Positions 16,413 through 24,683 of a DNA stretch of 64,000 nt are shown piece by piece. The notes beneath the pieces were generated by a model. The model had not been told where the DNA came from and made no database searches. It worked only from the letters and a program-made list of their open reading frames with translations. Each line of letters opens with the position of its first letter. Position 1 is the stretch's first letter. The stretch is from the NCBI GenBank assembly GCA_013152385.1, contig JAADGL010000010.1, positions 1 through 64,000 of the forward strand. The letters run 5' to 3'. Origin of the DNA: Acidobacteriota bacterium. GTDB taxonomy: Bacteria > Acidobacteriota > Holophagae > Thermotomaculales > Thermotomaculaceae. Both the position numbers and the translations under genes were made by a program.

Positions 16413-16421
16413 TGTTATACT
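16413..16421 (+). promoter_or_regulatory. Extended -10 promoter for the cyclophilin lipoprotein operon
   Basis: TG-T-TATACT lies 38 bases before the ATG, followed by GGGAGGAAAG as ribosome site. No good -35 is seen, as usual for extended -10 promoters. Confidence 0.45.
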
Positions 16422-16459
16422 TCAGCCTGAAAAATCCCTGAATTGCCCGGGAGGAAAGC

Positions 16460-18124
16460 ATGTCAAAACGAATCTTTTTCTTATTCGCTGTGTCGGTACT
16501 GATGGTATCCTGCGGCGGTGTGCGCCGCCGGATGCTGAACGCAGAATTGACCCGGGCGGAAGATTTGAGAAATCCGGCGGAATTGATGAAAATCGTAGAG
16601 ACTTTCCGCCCTTCCGATAAAGAAGCGGTTGTTCATGCCGCTCTGGCGTCCGGAAGGATTCCGTCTTTTCCCGCCTGGCGGGAAATCGCAGACCGTTTCG
16701 GCCGCAGGCCGGTTGTGGCGCAGGCACTGGCCACCGCTGTCCGTTTTCCGGAAAACGGGTTTGATCCTGAAGCAGCGCTGAAAACGCTGCAGGCGCTTCC
16801 GCTGAATAAGGAAATTATTATTTCCATGCTGGCATTAAATACCCGTTCCGCTTTTCAGGCTGCTTTTTCTCATCCTGAATTTGACAAAACCGTTGCAGCC
16901 AATCTCTGGCGGGCGAAGGATATTGTCCGCCCCGGGGATGTGGCGGCGGCATACCGGGTTTATCCGGCGCAGGCGATTTATTCTGCTTACCGGATGAAAG
17001 TAAAGGGGATTGTAACTGCAAAAGCGCTGAAATCCATGGGCGTGTTCCAAAAAGTATACGGTGTTCCGGTCTGCGACAGTCCGGCCGAATTTCTGAACGA
17101 TCCCGACTGGCGGGTCCGTGTTGCTGCGCTTCGCGCCGTCAATACGAGAAAAGGGGCGGCGAAACTGCTGGATGACAAAAATCCGCTGGTTCGGGTCACT
17201 GCCCTGTCTGTTTACCTGAAAAACGGCGGTACGGTCTGGCGGAAAGCCAAAAGCCCCCTGTCTCCCATGGAGGTGGAAACGCTGTTGAGGGTTTCGGATA
17301 AAGCGGAGCTGGCACCGGCTTTTTTTGAAAAAGGCGGAAGGATGGCGGAAGTGGCGGCTCCCTATATGCCGGCTTCCGGAAAAACCGAAGTGCTGGCCGC
17401 AGCGGTTCCGGATTACGCGAAAATTTCTTTTCTCGACAACCGGATCGGAGAAGATGCCGCCCTGCAATGGTCGGAAGCCCAATTCAGGAAAACCGGCTCT
17501 CCCGCTGCTTTGCAATACCTTCTGGATAAGCTCCCGGATGTGGGGAAAGCGCCTTTTGCGGCGGATGCGAAAAAAATGGGCGGTGTTCTGCTCTCGGTAC
17601 TGGATGACTTCGGTATTCATGAACCGCTGCCGAAACCCGAAGCTTTGGCGGTTTACCTTAACCGGCTGAAAGAAGCAAAACAGCTTCGGGGATTTACGTT
17701 GAGAACCGAAAAAGGCAATATCCGCTGCCGGTTTTTCTCCGGAGCTGCGCCCCTGACCTGCCTGAATTTTGCGAAGCTGGCGGAAAAAGGCTATTTCAAC
17801 CACAGCCGTTTCCACCGGGTGGTTCCGGCATTTGTGACACAGGACGGAGACCCCACCGGTACCGGCTCCGGGGGCCCCGGTTACAGTATCCGCTGCGAAT
17901 ACAACCGGCTGAACTACGACCGTGCCGGACGTGTCGGCATGGCATTGTCCGGAAAAGATACCGGCGGAAGCCAGTTTTTTCTTACCCATATTGCCACTCC
18001 TCATCTGAACCAGAATTACACCGTTTTTGCCCAGTTGACATCGGGAATGGGTGTGCTGGAAAAAATTGAACAATTGGATGAAATCAAAGAGGTGACGATT
18101 GAAAAAAACGGAGCCCCCCGTTAA
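16460..18124 (+). CDS. Lipoprotein with HEAT-like repeats and a cyclophilin-type peptidyl-prolyl isomerase domain
   Basis: The 554-residue protein has a lipobox VLMVSC (Cys17). Some 370 residues of helical, HEAT-like repeats follow (for example DPDWRVRVAALRAVNTRKGAAKLLDDKNPLVRVTALSVY, about 213-251). The last 160 residues are a cyclophilin domain with the catalytic region FHRVVPAFVTQDGDPTGTGSGGPGY (about 451-475) and GSQFFLTH (about 508-515). Cyclophilins interconvert prolyl cis/trans bonds and assist folding; the lipid anchor places this one at the periplasmic membrane face. The stop lies 23 bases inside the next gene. The repeat region could be a client-binding scaffold, which is inference. 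Confidence 0.88.
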   Translation: MSKRIFFLFAVSVLMVSCGGVRRRMLNAELTRAEDLRNPAELMKIVETFRPSDKEAVVHAALASGRIPSFPAWREIADRFGRRPVVAQALATAVRFPENGFDPEAALKTLQALPLNKEIIISMLALNTRSAFQAAFSHPEFDKTVAANLWRAKDIVRPGDVAAAYRVYPAQAIYSAYRMKVKGIVTAKALKSMGVFQKVYGVPVCDSPAEFLNDPDWRVRVAALRAVNTRKGAAKLLDDKNPLVRVTALSVYLKNGGTVWRKAKSPLSPMEVETLLRVSDKAELAPAFFEKGGRMAEVAAPYMPASGKTEVLAAAVPDYAKISFLDNRIGEDAALQWSEAQFRKTGSPAALQYLLDKLPDVGKAPFAADAKKMGGVLLSVLDDFGIHEPLPKPEALAVYLNRLKEAKQLRGFTLRTEKGNIRCRFFSGAAPLTCLNFAKLAEKGYFNHSRFHRVVPAFVTQDGDPTGTGSGGPGYSIRCEYNRLNYDRAGRVGMALSGKDTGGSQFFLTHIATPHLNQNYTVFAQLTSGMGVLEKIEQLDEIKEVTIEKNGAPR

Positions 18125-18551
18125 AAAGGTACTGGTCAGCGCGTGTCTGCTGGGTTACCGCTGCCGCTACAATGGAGAAGTACTGGACAAACGGGAAATT
18201 CCCGAACCTGACGCCGCTGTCATACCGGTTTGTCCGGAAGAGCTGGGAGGGCTTCCCACTCCCCGGCCCCCGTCATTTTTTGAAGACAGCCATACCGGTG
18301 CCGATATTCTCCGGGGCTGCGGCAGAATTGTCACGGAAGAAGGAAAAGACCGGACCGCCGCATTTGTGGAAGGTGCGGAAAAAACCCTGGAAATTGCAAA
18401 GAAAACCGGGGCGGGAAAAGCCTATTTGAAGGAACGCTCCCCCTCCTGCGGTTGCTTCAGCGTCTACGTCAAAGAACGCTGCGTTTCCGGTATCGGGGTT
18501 ACCGCTGCTCTCCTGAGAGAAAACGGTATCCGGATTATTTCAGTCGAATAG
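18099..18551 (+). CDS. DUF523 family protein
   Basis: The 150-residue protein matches DUF523 (YbbK-like). It opens with VLVSACLLGYRCRYNGE (about residues 10-26) and has VIPVCPEELGGLPTPRPP (about 41-58) and LKERSPSCGCFSVY (about 110-123). The conserved cysteines suggest metal or Fe-S binding, but the function is unknown. The start appears to be TTG at 18099 with AGAGGTGA immediately upstream, inside the end of the cyclophilin gene; a 26-base overlap implies coupling. No ATG is available before the first conserved motif. Confidence 0.88.
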   Translation: MKKTEPPVKKVLVSACLLGYRCRYNGEVLDKREIPEPDAAVIPVCPEELGGLPTPRPPSFFEDSHTGADILRGCGRIVTEEGKDRTAAFVEGAEKTLEIAKKTGAGKAYLKERSPSCGCFSVYVKERCVSGIGVTAALLRENGIRIISVE

Positions 18552-18559
18552 AAGACGCG

Positions 18560-18586
18560 TTCCGCAACACGGCGAAGTGTGCGGAA
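18560..18586. terminator. Hairpin between convergent genes (likely terminator)
   Basis: TTCCGC-A-ACAC and GTGTGCGGAA pair over ten base pairs with one bulged A around a GGCGAA loop, in the 40 bases separating the DUF523 gene from the convergent acyltransferase gene. Only short T runs flank it. Confidence 0.45.
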
Positions 18587-18591
18587 GCAGT

Positions 18592-19260
18592 TTACACTTC
18601 CCTCTCTTCCCCCATCGCTTCACAGATTGCAGTCCGGGTTTGAGCCGCGATTGCTGCGGGGCCAAGGCCTTCGGTGATAACCGGGGGGAGCATGATGATG
18701 GAAATCCGGGCCCGGCGGGGAAATTTCTTCCCCGGTGCCGCAGCTTCAAACGCGCCGCGAATTGCCACCGGCACCACCGGACAACCGGTGGCGGCTGCAA
18801 TAATGGCAAAGGTTTTTTTGAATTCACCGGGCCGGCCGGTGGGGGTGCGGGTGCCTTCCGGAAAAATTGCCAGATTCCGGCCCTGTTTCAGAATGCCGGC
18901 CATGGCGGGAACCGCTTCCCGAAGCCGCATGCGGGGATGTATCAGCATTACCTGGGCACTTTTGGCAAACCAGCGCCGGAAAGGGGAATTGAAATATTTG
19001 TCTTTGGCAATAAACCAGGTATTCTTTGCGATTTTTGAGGGGATGGCGGCGGAAAACAGTATCGGGTCGAGATAGCTCTGGTGGTTCAGGGCAAACAGAA
19101 CCGGCTGCTTGTCTGCGGCAGGGAGGTTTTCCCGGCCTGAAAGCTGCAGGCGGAAATAATATTTCACCGGTAGAACCAGCATCCCCCGCCCCGGCGCCAG
19201 CAGAAGAGAGCGGCCGGCGGGGAATTCCACGGCACTTTGATTGATAAGTTCTTTCCACAT
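18592..19260 (-). CDS. plsC: 1-acyl-sn-glycerol-3-phosphate acyltransferase (PlsC family)
   Basis: The 222-residue protein has the acyltransferase motif NHQSYLDP (HX4D, about residues 59-66) and FPEGTRTPTG (about 132-141), which bind acyl donor and glycerophosphate. There are hydrophobic stretches near the N-terminus. It would make phosphatidic acid from lysophosphatidic acid at the inner membrane, feeding the CdsA step encoded near 56 kb. It lies 33 bases downstream of the DAHP synthase gene on the same strand. The family includes enzymes acting on other lysolipids, so the exact acceptor is not certain. Confidence 0.88.
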   Translation of the reverse strand: MWKELINQSAVEFPAGRSLLLAPGRGMLVLPVKYYFRLQLSGRENLPAADKQPVLFALNHQSYLDPILFSAAIPSKIAKNTWFIAKDKYFNSPFRRWFAKSAQVMLIHPRMRLREAVPAMAGILKQGRNLAIFPEGTRTPTGRPGEFKKTFAIIAAATGCPVVPVAIRGAFEAAAPGKKFPRRARISIIMLPPVITEGLGPAAIAAQTRTAICEAMGEEREV

Positions 19261-19293
19261 AAAATCAGTTCATTCCGCCGGAAAAATTTCCGG

Positions 19294-20109
19294 TCATATA
19301 CGTTTTCCAAGAAAACGGGCAAGGGCGGAAAGCTGTTTTGCCCAAACCCGAAAACGGTCCGGGTCCAGTGACTGGTCTCCGTCCGAAAGTGCGGTGCCGG
19401 GAGAGGGGTGGACCTCAATCATCACACCGTCTGCTCCGGCGGCGGCGGCGGCCAGAGAAAGGGCGAGCACCGCATCGGCACGGCCGGAGCCGTGGCTGGG
19501 GTCTACGATTACCGGAAACGGCGTAATACGTTTCAAAAGTGTGACAGCATTTAAATCCAGAACATTTCTGAATTCGGGGTCAAATGAGCGAATCCCCCGT
19601 TCACACAGAATCAGTTGTTCATTTCCGCCGGCAGCCACATATTCCGCCGCGTAAAGAAATTCTTTTACGGTGGCGGCCATTCCCCGCTTCAACAGGACGG
19701 GTTTGGGCTGCCGTCCCGCTTCCTTTAAAAGTTCATAGGCAGCCATATTCCGGGAACCGATCTGTAAAACGTCGGCATAGCGGGAAACCAGTTCCAGATA
19801 TTTCAAATCCGTCACTTCGGTAACCAGCGGAATCCGCAAAGCGTCGGCTGTCTGGCGGAGAAGTTTCAGCCCCTCTTCACCTAAGCCCTGAAAACTGTAT
19901 GGAGATGTTCTCGGCTTGAAGGCGCCGCCCCGAAGCAGCTTTACCGGAGTACCGGACAGAATATCGGAAATCCCGGCCATCTGCCGGCTGTTTTCCACAG
20001 AGCAGGGCCCGGCGGCAAGGAGAAAATCTCCCCGGCCCACCCGGGTATCCCCGATGGCAACAACAATGTCTTTCTGCTTCCAGTTTCGTGTATATTGAAG
20101 GTTTTCCAC
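19294..20109 (-). CDS. aroF: 3-deoxy-7-phosphoheptulonate synthase (DAHP synthase, AroF/Bacillus type)
   Basis: The 271-residue single-domain enzyme matches the beta-type DAHP synthases related to KDO8P synthase. It shows LLAAGPCSVENSRQM (about 31-45), LLRGGAFKPRTSPYSFQGLG (about 59-78), VLLKRGMAATVKEFLYAAEYV (about 138-158) and VIVDPSHGSGRAD (about 201-213). It condenses phosphoenolpyruvate and erythrose 4-phosphate to open the shikimate pathway. It lacks the N-terminal ferredoxin-like or chorismate-mutase regulatory domains some homologues carry. The start codon is GTG with AGAGGA upstream, and a good promoter precedes it. Confidence 0.93.
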   Translation of the reverse strand: MENLQYTRNWKQKDIVVAIGDTRVGRGDFLLAAGPCSVENSRQMAGISDILSGTPVKLLRGGAFKPRTSPYSFQGLGEEGLKLLRQTADALRIPLVTEVTDLKYLELVSRYADVLQIGSRNMAAYELLKEAGRQPKPVLLKRGMAATVKEFLYAAEYVAAGGNEQLILCERGIRSFDPEFRNVLDLNAVTLLKRITPFPVIVDPSHGSGRADAVLALSLAAAAAGADGVMIEVHPSPGTALSDGDQSLDPDRFRVWAKQLSALARFLGKRI

Positions 20110-20133
20110 TACAATCCTCTTTTTCCCACCGTC

Positions 20134-20162
20134 ATTCTATGCGAATTTCCGCTCAAATCCAA
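20134..20162 (-). promoter_or_regulatory. Promoter of aroF
   Basis: On the minus strand TTGGAT (20162-20157) and TAGAAT (20139-20134) are separated by 17 bases, in the gap after the phosphorylase gene, giving a leader of roughly 20 bases. Confidence 0.5.
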
Positions 20163-20169
20163 TAAAATA

Positions 20170-21471
20170 CTACGGGCGGATAATGGAAACAATCCGTTTC
20201 AGATGTGAAACCGGTGTTTCAGACAACCGGAACGCATCCTGAACCATTTCCGCGATTTCATTTACAGGCCGCCGGGGAGTTCCGAAATGGAGAGTGGCGA
20301 CTTTTTCTCCGGTTTCAATCCGGTCTCCCCGTTTGACATGGAGCTCAATTCCTGCGCCGTAATCCAGCACGTCATTCTTTGTCAACCGTCCGGCGCCGGT
20401 ATAAACGGCTGCCTCACCGATTTTTCTGGCATGAATTCCGGAAATGTATCCGCCGCGATTCAGCCGGATTTCCAGCTGCGACGCAGCCTGCGGGAAACAG
20501 CTGAAGTCATCAATCACCGTACTGTCGCCGCCGCTGTACCTTACCCATTCCCGGAACTTTTCCAGTGCACGGCCGTCTGAAAGGACTTCCGCCGCCATTG
20601 TTTTCACATCTCCTGTTTTCCCGGAGAGAAACAGCATTTCGCTGACAACGGCAATGCTGACTTCCACAAGGTCATTCACCGGTTTGCCTTTGAGGACCTC
20701 AATTACTTCCATCATTTCCAAAGCGTTTCCCACTTTGTAGCCCAGAGGGTCATCCATGTTGTCAATGAGGGCGGAAACCCGGATATTCCGGACAGGGGCC
20801 ATGGAAATCAGCCAGTCTGCCAGTTCCTTTGCCTCTTTTTCCGTCTGCATGAAGGCACCGTTTCCGAATTTTACATCCAGTACCAGCCCGTCGGCACCGC
20901 AGGCCAGTTTTTTGCTCATAATACTGCCGGTAATCAGCGGAATGGAATCTACAGTGGCGGTCACATCCCGGAGGGCGTAAAGCCGTTTGTCCGCGGGGGC
21001 GATGGTCTCGGTCTGCATGGAATTGGCAATCCCGATGTCACGCAGGGACTGAATAAAGGCATCTGTGTCCAGGGTGGTGCGAAAGCCCGGGATGGAATCC
21101 AGTTTATCGATGGTGCCGCCGGTATGCCCCAGCCCTTTTCCCGAATACATGGGTACTTTCAGCCCCAGTGCTGCAGCCATGGGCGCAATAATCATCGTGA
21201 TTTTGTCCCCCACTCCACCGGTACTGTGTTTGTCGCAGGTGAAGCCGGAAACCCCGGACAAATCCACCACTTCACCGGAATTCATCATGGCTTCGGTGAG
21301 AAACCGGGCTTCTTTGCGGTTCATGCCCCGGATGTAGGTGGCCATCAGAAAAGCCGCCGCCTGATAGTCCGGCAGGGTGTTTTTTCCGATTCCATCAATG
21401 AAAAACTTGATTTCCCGCTGTGTCAGAACTTCTCCGTCCCGTTTTTTCCGGATAATGCTTACCGGATCCAT
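20170..21471 (-). CDS. pdp: Pyrimidine-nucleoside (thymidine) phosphorylase
   Basis: The 433-residue protein is a nucleoside phosphorylase family II member. It shows DKHSTGGVGDKITMIIAPMAAALGLKVPMYSGKGLGHTGGTIDKL (about 80-124), LRDVTATVDSIPLITGSIMSKKLACGADGLVLDVKFGNGAFM (about 168-209) and a C-terminal PYNP domain. It splits uridine, thymidine or deoxyuridine with phosphate to give (deoxy)ribose 1-phosphate. The ATG at 21471 overlaps the deoB stop by one base (TGATG), so the two are coupled; deoB then isomerises the sugar phosphate. The longer frame to 21561 lies inside deoB and is rejected. Confidence 0.94.
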   Translation of the reverse strand: MDPVSIIRKKRDGEVLTQREIKFFIDGIGKNTLPDYQAAAFLMATYIRGMNRKEARFLTEAMMNSGEVVDLSGVSGFTCDKHSTGGVGDKITMIIAPMAAALGLKVPMYSGKGLGHTGGTIDKLDSIPGFRTTLDTDAFIQSLRDIGIANSMQTETIAPADKRLYALRDVTATVDSIPLITGSIMSKKLACGADGLVLDVKFGNGAFMQTEKEAKELADWLISMAPVRNIRVSALIDNMDDPLGYKVGNALEMMEVIEVLKGKPVNDLVEVSIAVVSEMLFLSGKTGDVKTMAAEVLSDGRALEKFREWVRYSGGDSTVIDDFSCFPQAASQLEIRLNRGGYISGIHARKIGEAAVYTGAGRLTKNDVLDYGAGIELHVKRGDRIETGEKVATLHFGTPRRPVNEIAEMVQDAFRLSETPVSHLKRIVSIIRP

Positions 21472-22649
21472 CAGCGCAGTTCTCCGAGAAAGGAATTGCC
21501 CGGAAGCGTATGTGAAATTCCGAAATTTTCCAGCACGGTTGCTGCGATGTCGGTAAAACAACTTCTTTCCGGTAAAATGCCGTGCGCTTTTAATCCTGGG
21601 CTGTACATCAGAAGCGGAACCTTCTCCCGGGTATGGTCAGTGCCCCGGTAGGAAGGGTCACAGCCGTGGTCGGCGGTGAGCATCAGCAGGTCATCGTTCC
21701 GGAGATAATGATTCATGAATTTTTCCAGTTCACGGTCAAAGGCTTCCAGCGCATCCCCATATCCCTGAACATTCCGGCGGTGTCCGTACAGCATGTCAAA
21801 ATCCACCAGGTTGGCAAAAATAAAACCGCTGTCCAGTTCTCCTTCCATCAGTTTCAGGGTGTCCCGGCAGGATTCGGTATTGTTGTGGGAATGGATGGAG
21901 TGCGTAATGCCCCGTTTTACAAACATATCCTCAATTTTTCCGATGGCGCCGACTTTGATTCCCGCGCCTTTCAGCAAGTCCAGTGCGGTAGGGAAAGGCG
22001 GTTCCAGCGCAAAATCTCTGCGGTTTTCGGTACGGACATACCCGTCTTTTGTTTTTATGAAGGGACGGGCGATAATCCGTGCCACCGCGTGCTCTCCCAC
22101 CATAATTTCATTCCGGGTAATTTCACAGATCCTGTACAGTTCTTTCAGCGGTATCACATCTTCATCCGCGGCAATCTGGAAAACCGAATCTGCGGAAGTA
22201 TAGACAATGGGTTTTCCAGTCCGCATATGTTCATCACCCAGTTCCTGAATGATAACGGTTCCGGATGCCGCTTTGTTCCCGAGGTAACCGTAACCGGTTT
22301 TTTCAGTGAATGCGGACATGATTTCTTCCGGAAATCCGTCGGGATATTCCGGAAAAGTCTGCCGGTTGATAATGCCCATAAATTCCCAGTGCCCGGTAAT
22401 GGTGTCTTTTCCCGGCGAACATTCCCGCATGGTGGTGGCATAGGCGCCGTCCGCCTGTTTTGACGCAACAGTTTTAAACGGACGGAGTTTTCCCAGCCCC
22501 AGTTTTTCCATGTTGGGAACGGAAAGCCCCCGGATTTCGTCAATATGGCCCAGGGTATCGGCCCCGGTATCTCCGAAAGCGGCGGCATCCGGCATTTCCC
22601 CGATACCCACACTGTCCAGTACCATCAGAATGATGCGGTTGAATTTCAT
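21471..22649 (-). CDS. deoB: Phosphopentomutase
   Basis: The 392-residue protein opens with IILMVLDSVGIGEMPDAAAFGDTGADTLGH, the metal-binding start of DeoB. It contains ECSPGKDTITGHWE (the phosphothreonine loop, about 77-90) and ends with DHGCDPSYRGTDHTREKVPLL, the second Mn2+ site. It interconverts (deoxy)ribose 1-phosphate and 5-phosphate. It overlaps the upstream propeller gene by 4 bases and the downstream phosphorylase by one, giving a tight salvage operon. A short spacer separates the start from a GGAGG on the minus strand. Confidence 0.96.
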   Translation of the reverse strand: MKFNRIILMVLDSVGIGEMPDAAAFGDTGADTLGHIDEIRGLSVPNMEKLGLGKLRPFKTVASKQADGAYATTMRECSPGKDTITGHWEFMGIINRQTFPEYPDGFPEEIMSAFTEKTGYGYLGNKAASGTVIIQELGDEHMRTGKPIVYTSADSVFQIAADEDVIPLKELYRICEITRNEIMVGEHAVARIIARPFIKTKDGYVRTENRRDFALEPPFPTALDLLKGAGIKVGAIGKIEDMFVKRGITHSIHSHNNTESCRDTLKLMEGELDSGFIFANLVDFDMLYGHRRNVQGYGDALEAFDRELEKFMNHYLRNDDLLMLTADHGCDPSYRGTDHTREKVPLLMYSPGLKAHGILPERSCFTDIAATVLENFGISHTLPGNSFLGELR

Positions 22650-24682
22650 TTGATTCCTCCTTTTCCGAGAACGGTGACAGTATTGCCATGGTCGTCAAAG
22701 GCCCGGATGATTGCGTCTTCGGCACCGCTCACATCCGCATGATAATTTTCATGGCCGCTGTCGGAAATTCCATCGTCCGGCCAGACTGCCTGCCAGCTCT
22801 TTCCACCGTCGGTTGAGATTTCCACCCTGGCAATGACGGAACGGCTGTCCCGGACCGTGAATGCGAGTTTTCCGCCGTTTTGGGATGTGACCGCCACAAC
22901 CGGTGCGCTGTGGTCCACCGTGAACCAGCTTCCGGTGCCGCTGTCTGTTCCCGCATCCGGATAATTTGTCAGCGAATCGGAAACCGTTACGTGAAACCGG
23001 TAACGGCCTTCCGGCAGCCGGTAGGTATCGAAGGAAAAAACCGGAACAGAGCTGTTTTTCTTCAATGTCATCTTCTGTCCGGCGGCGGATTCCAGAACAA
23101 AGGTGTAACGTAATTTATCTTTGTTGGGGTCTCCCGCTTTCACCTGTACCGTCTGCATACCGGGACGATAGCCGGTTTTCATGCCGGCGGGGGGCACGAG
23201 TGTGCCCATTGCCGTTTTTGCCGGCCCCGGAATAAAGCTTCCTTTTACCCTCCGGGCGGTTTTTGATACAAATATCCCGGCCGGCAAGGTGGAAATCGAA
23301 ACCAGAACCGGCGGCAGGTTCACTTCCCGGTAATAAAACCGGACACCAGTCAGCCCGGCGGTTATTCCCGGGTCCTGGCTGATGAGCCGGGCCTGCCACT
23401 GAACCCGGACGCTTGCCGGCAATGTTGGTGTTTCACCGCTTTTAATTTTCTGCCAGTTGCTCCATGTGGCGTCGGGGCTGGCGGAATTTCCCGCCCGTAC
23501 CCGGAATTCCACCCGGGAACCGCGGGGTGCGGTGCTGTCGAAATAGAACGCTCCCCAATGGGCGGGGTTTCCGGCATCAAAAGGAACGGAGGTGTAGGTA
23601 CCGGAAATTGCAAAAGGTTTTGTGACGCGGTAAAGTTCCCCCGGGTTGGCGGTAACAAAAAAGATTTCACCCTTTTGCCGGATGAAGCGCATTATCTGCC
23701 CGCAATTTACTTCTCCTGAAATTGTAAATTCCCGGTGCTGTCCGGTATCAATGCGCAGGAGTTTTCCGCTATGCCCGGTTCCCACCAGGATTTCTTTCCC
23801 ATCTCTTAAAAACGAAAAGGGGGCGAGGGTGGAAAACCGCAGCCTGGTTTCGGGAACATTCCGGCTGTTCACCGTAACAATCCCTCCCTTTAAAAGCGGT
23901 ATTGTCCGGATTTCCCGGGCCGGTTTCACTTTGGGCGGTGTCTGTTCATCGGGTTTGCCGTTGAAACACGCAGCGAACAGCGTCCCTTTCACTTCCGTAA
24001 TATCCTTGATTTCACTGAACGGGGTGTCGGTGAGTAAAAAAGGCTTTTGCCCCGGCCGGATTTCCAGCAGGTAGCCGGAGGGAGAAGTTCCCGCCACAAT
24101 CCGTTTGTCCGTGACGAGAAGGGATTCCACATGAGTATCAAGGTTTTCCGCCAGGGTGGTGGCCAGGTAGTTCCGATCCAGTTTCAGCACATTTCCGGGC
24201 AATCCCGTTGCCACGTAGAGAAACCCTCCGTGGCTGATCATCTTCCAGATGTATTTTCCTTTTTTTAACTTCAATTTTTCTGTGGTTTTGCCGCTTTTTG
24301 GATCGATTTCGAAAATCTTCCCCGAAGGGCTCAATCCGGCGATCAGTTTTCCCCGGAACAGGCAGATGGCATAAACGGTGCCTTCTTTGAAATGTGTCAA
24401 AAGCCGGGCTTCCCCCAAGCCGGGAGTGTAGCGGTAAATTTTTCCTTTTTCCCCTGCCGCGATAAAAAAATTCTGTCCGTCACTGCAGGCATCCCAGATA
24501 TATGTCTCATTCAAAGACATCACCTTTTTCAGGCGGTGGGACATGAGCAGTTCTCCCCGGCTGTTCAGGGCCACACCGTCCAATTCCCCTTTTTCAAGTG
24601 CTGAAAAACCATGAACGGTTCTCAATTGAACCGGAGCCGCAATGACAGAGAATGAGATCAACAGTGCTATCAGTACCTTCAA
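22646..24682 (-). CDS. Secreted beta-propeller protein with C-terminal Ig-like domains, unknown function
   Basis: The 678-residue protein has a signal peptide (about residues 1-16). About 350 residues of repeated four-stranded blade-like units follow (recurring patterns such as LIAGLSPSGKIFEIDPKSGK, LYVATGLPGNVLKLD and IVAGTSPSGYLLEI, about 40 residues apart). Then come beta-sandwich segments (about 385-470 and 530-620) and a final domain with VEISTDGGKSWQAVWPDDG. It is probably periplasmic or surface-bound. Its stop overlaps deoB by 4 bases and its start follows the helicase-partner gene by one base, an unexpected operon position for an exported protein. No enzymatic motif was seen. Confidence 0.72.
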   Translation of the reverse strand: MKVLIALLISFSVIAAPVQLRTVHGFSALEKGELDGVALNSRGELLMSHRLKKVMSLNETYIWDACSDGQNFFIAAGEKGKIYRYTPGLGEARLLTHFKEGTVYAICLFRGKLIAGLSPSGKIFEIDPKSGKTTEKLKLKKGKYIWKMISHGGFLYVATGLPGNVLKLDRNYLATTLAENLDTHVESLLVTDKRIVAGTSPSGYLLEIRPGQKPFLLTDTPFSEIKDITEVKGTLFAACFNGKPDEQTPPKVKPAREIRTIPLLKGGIVTVNSRNVPETRLRFSTLAPFSFLRDGKEILVGTGHSGKLLRIDTGQHREFTISGEVNCGQIMRFIRQKGEIFFVTANPGELYRVTKPFAISGTYTSVPFDAGNPAHWGAFYFDSTAPRGSRVEFRVRAGNSASPDATWSNWQKIKSGETPTLPASVRVQWQARLISQDPGITAGLTGVRFYYREVNLPPVLVSISTLPAGIFVSKTARRVKGSFIPGPAKTAMGTLVPPAGMKTGYRPGMQTVQVKAGDPNKDKLRYTFVLESAAGQKMTLKKNSSVPVFSFDTYRLPEGRYRFHVTVSDSLTNYPDAGTDSGTGSWFTVDHSAPVVAVTSQNGGKLAFTVRDSRSVIARVEISTDGGKSWQAVWPDDGISDSGHENYHADVSGAEDAIIRAFDDHGNTVTVLGKGGIK

Positions 24683-24683
24683 C

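Noticed and set aside
16835-18073. 412-codon open frame on the minus strand
   Set aside because: It is fully antisense to the cyclophilin lipoprotein gene, whose domains are clear; its Phe/Gln/Arg-rich product has no domain and arises from codon bias.
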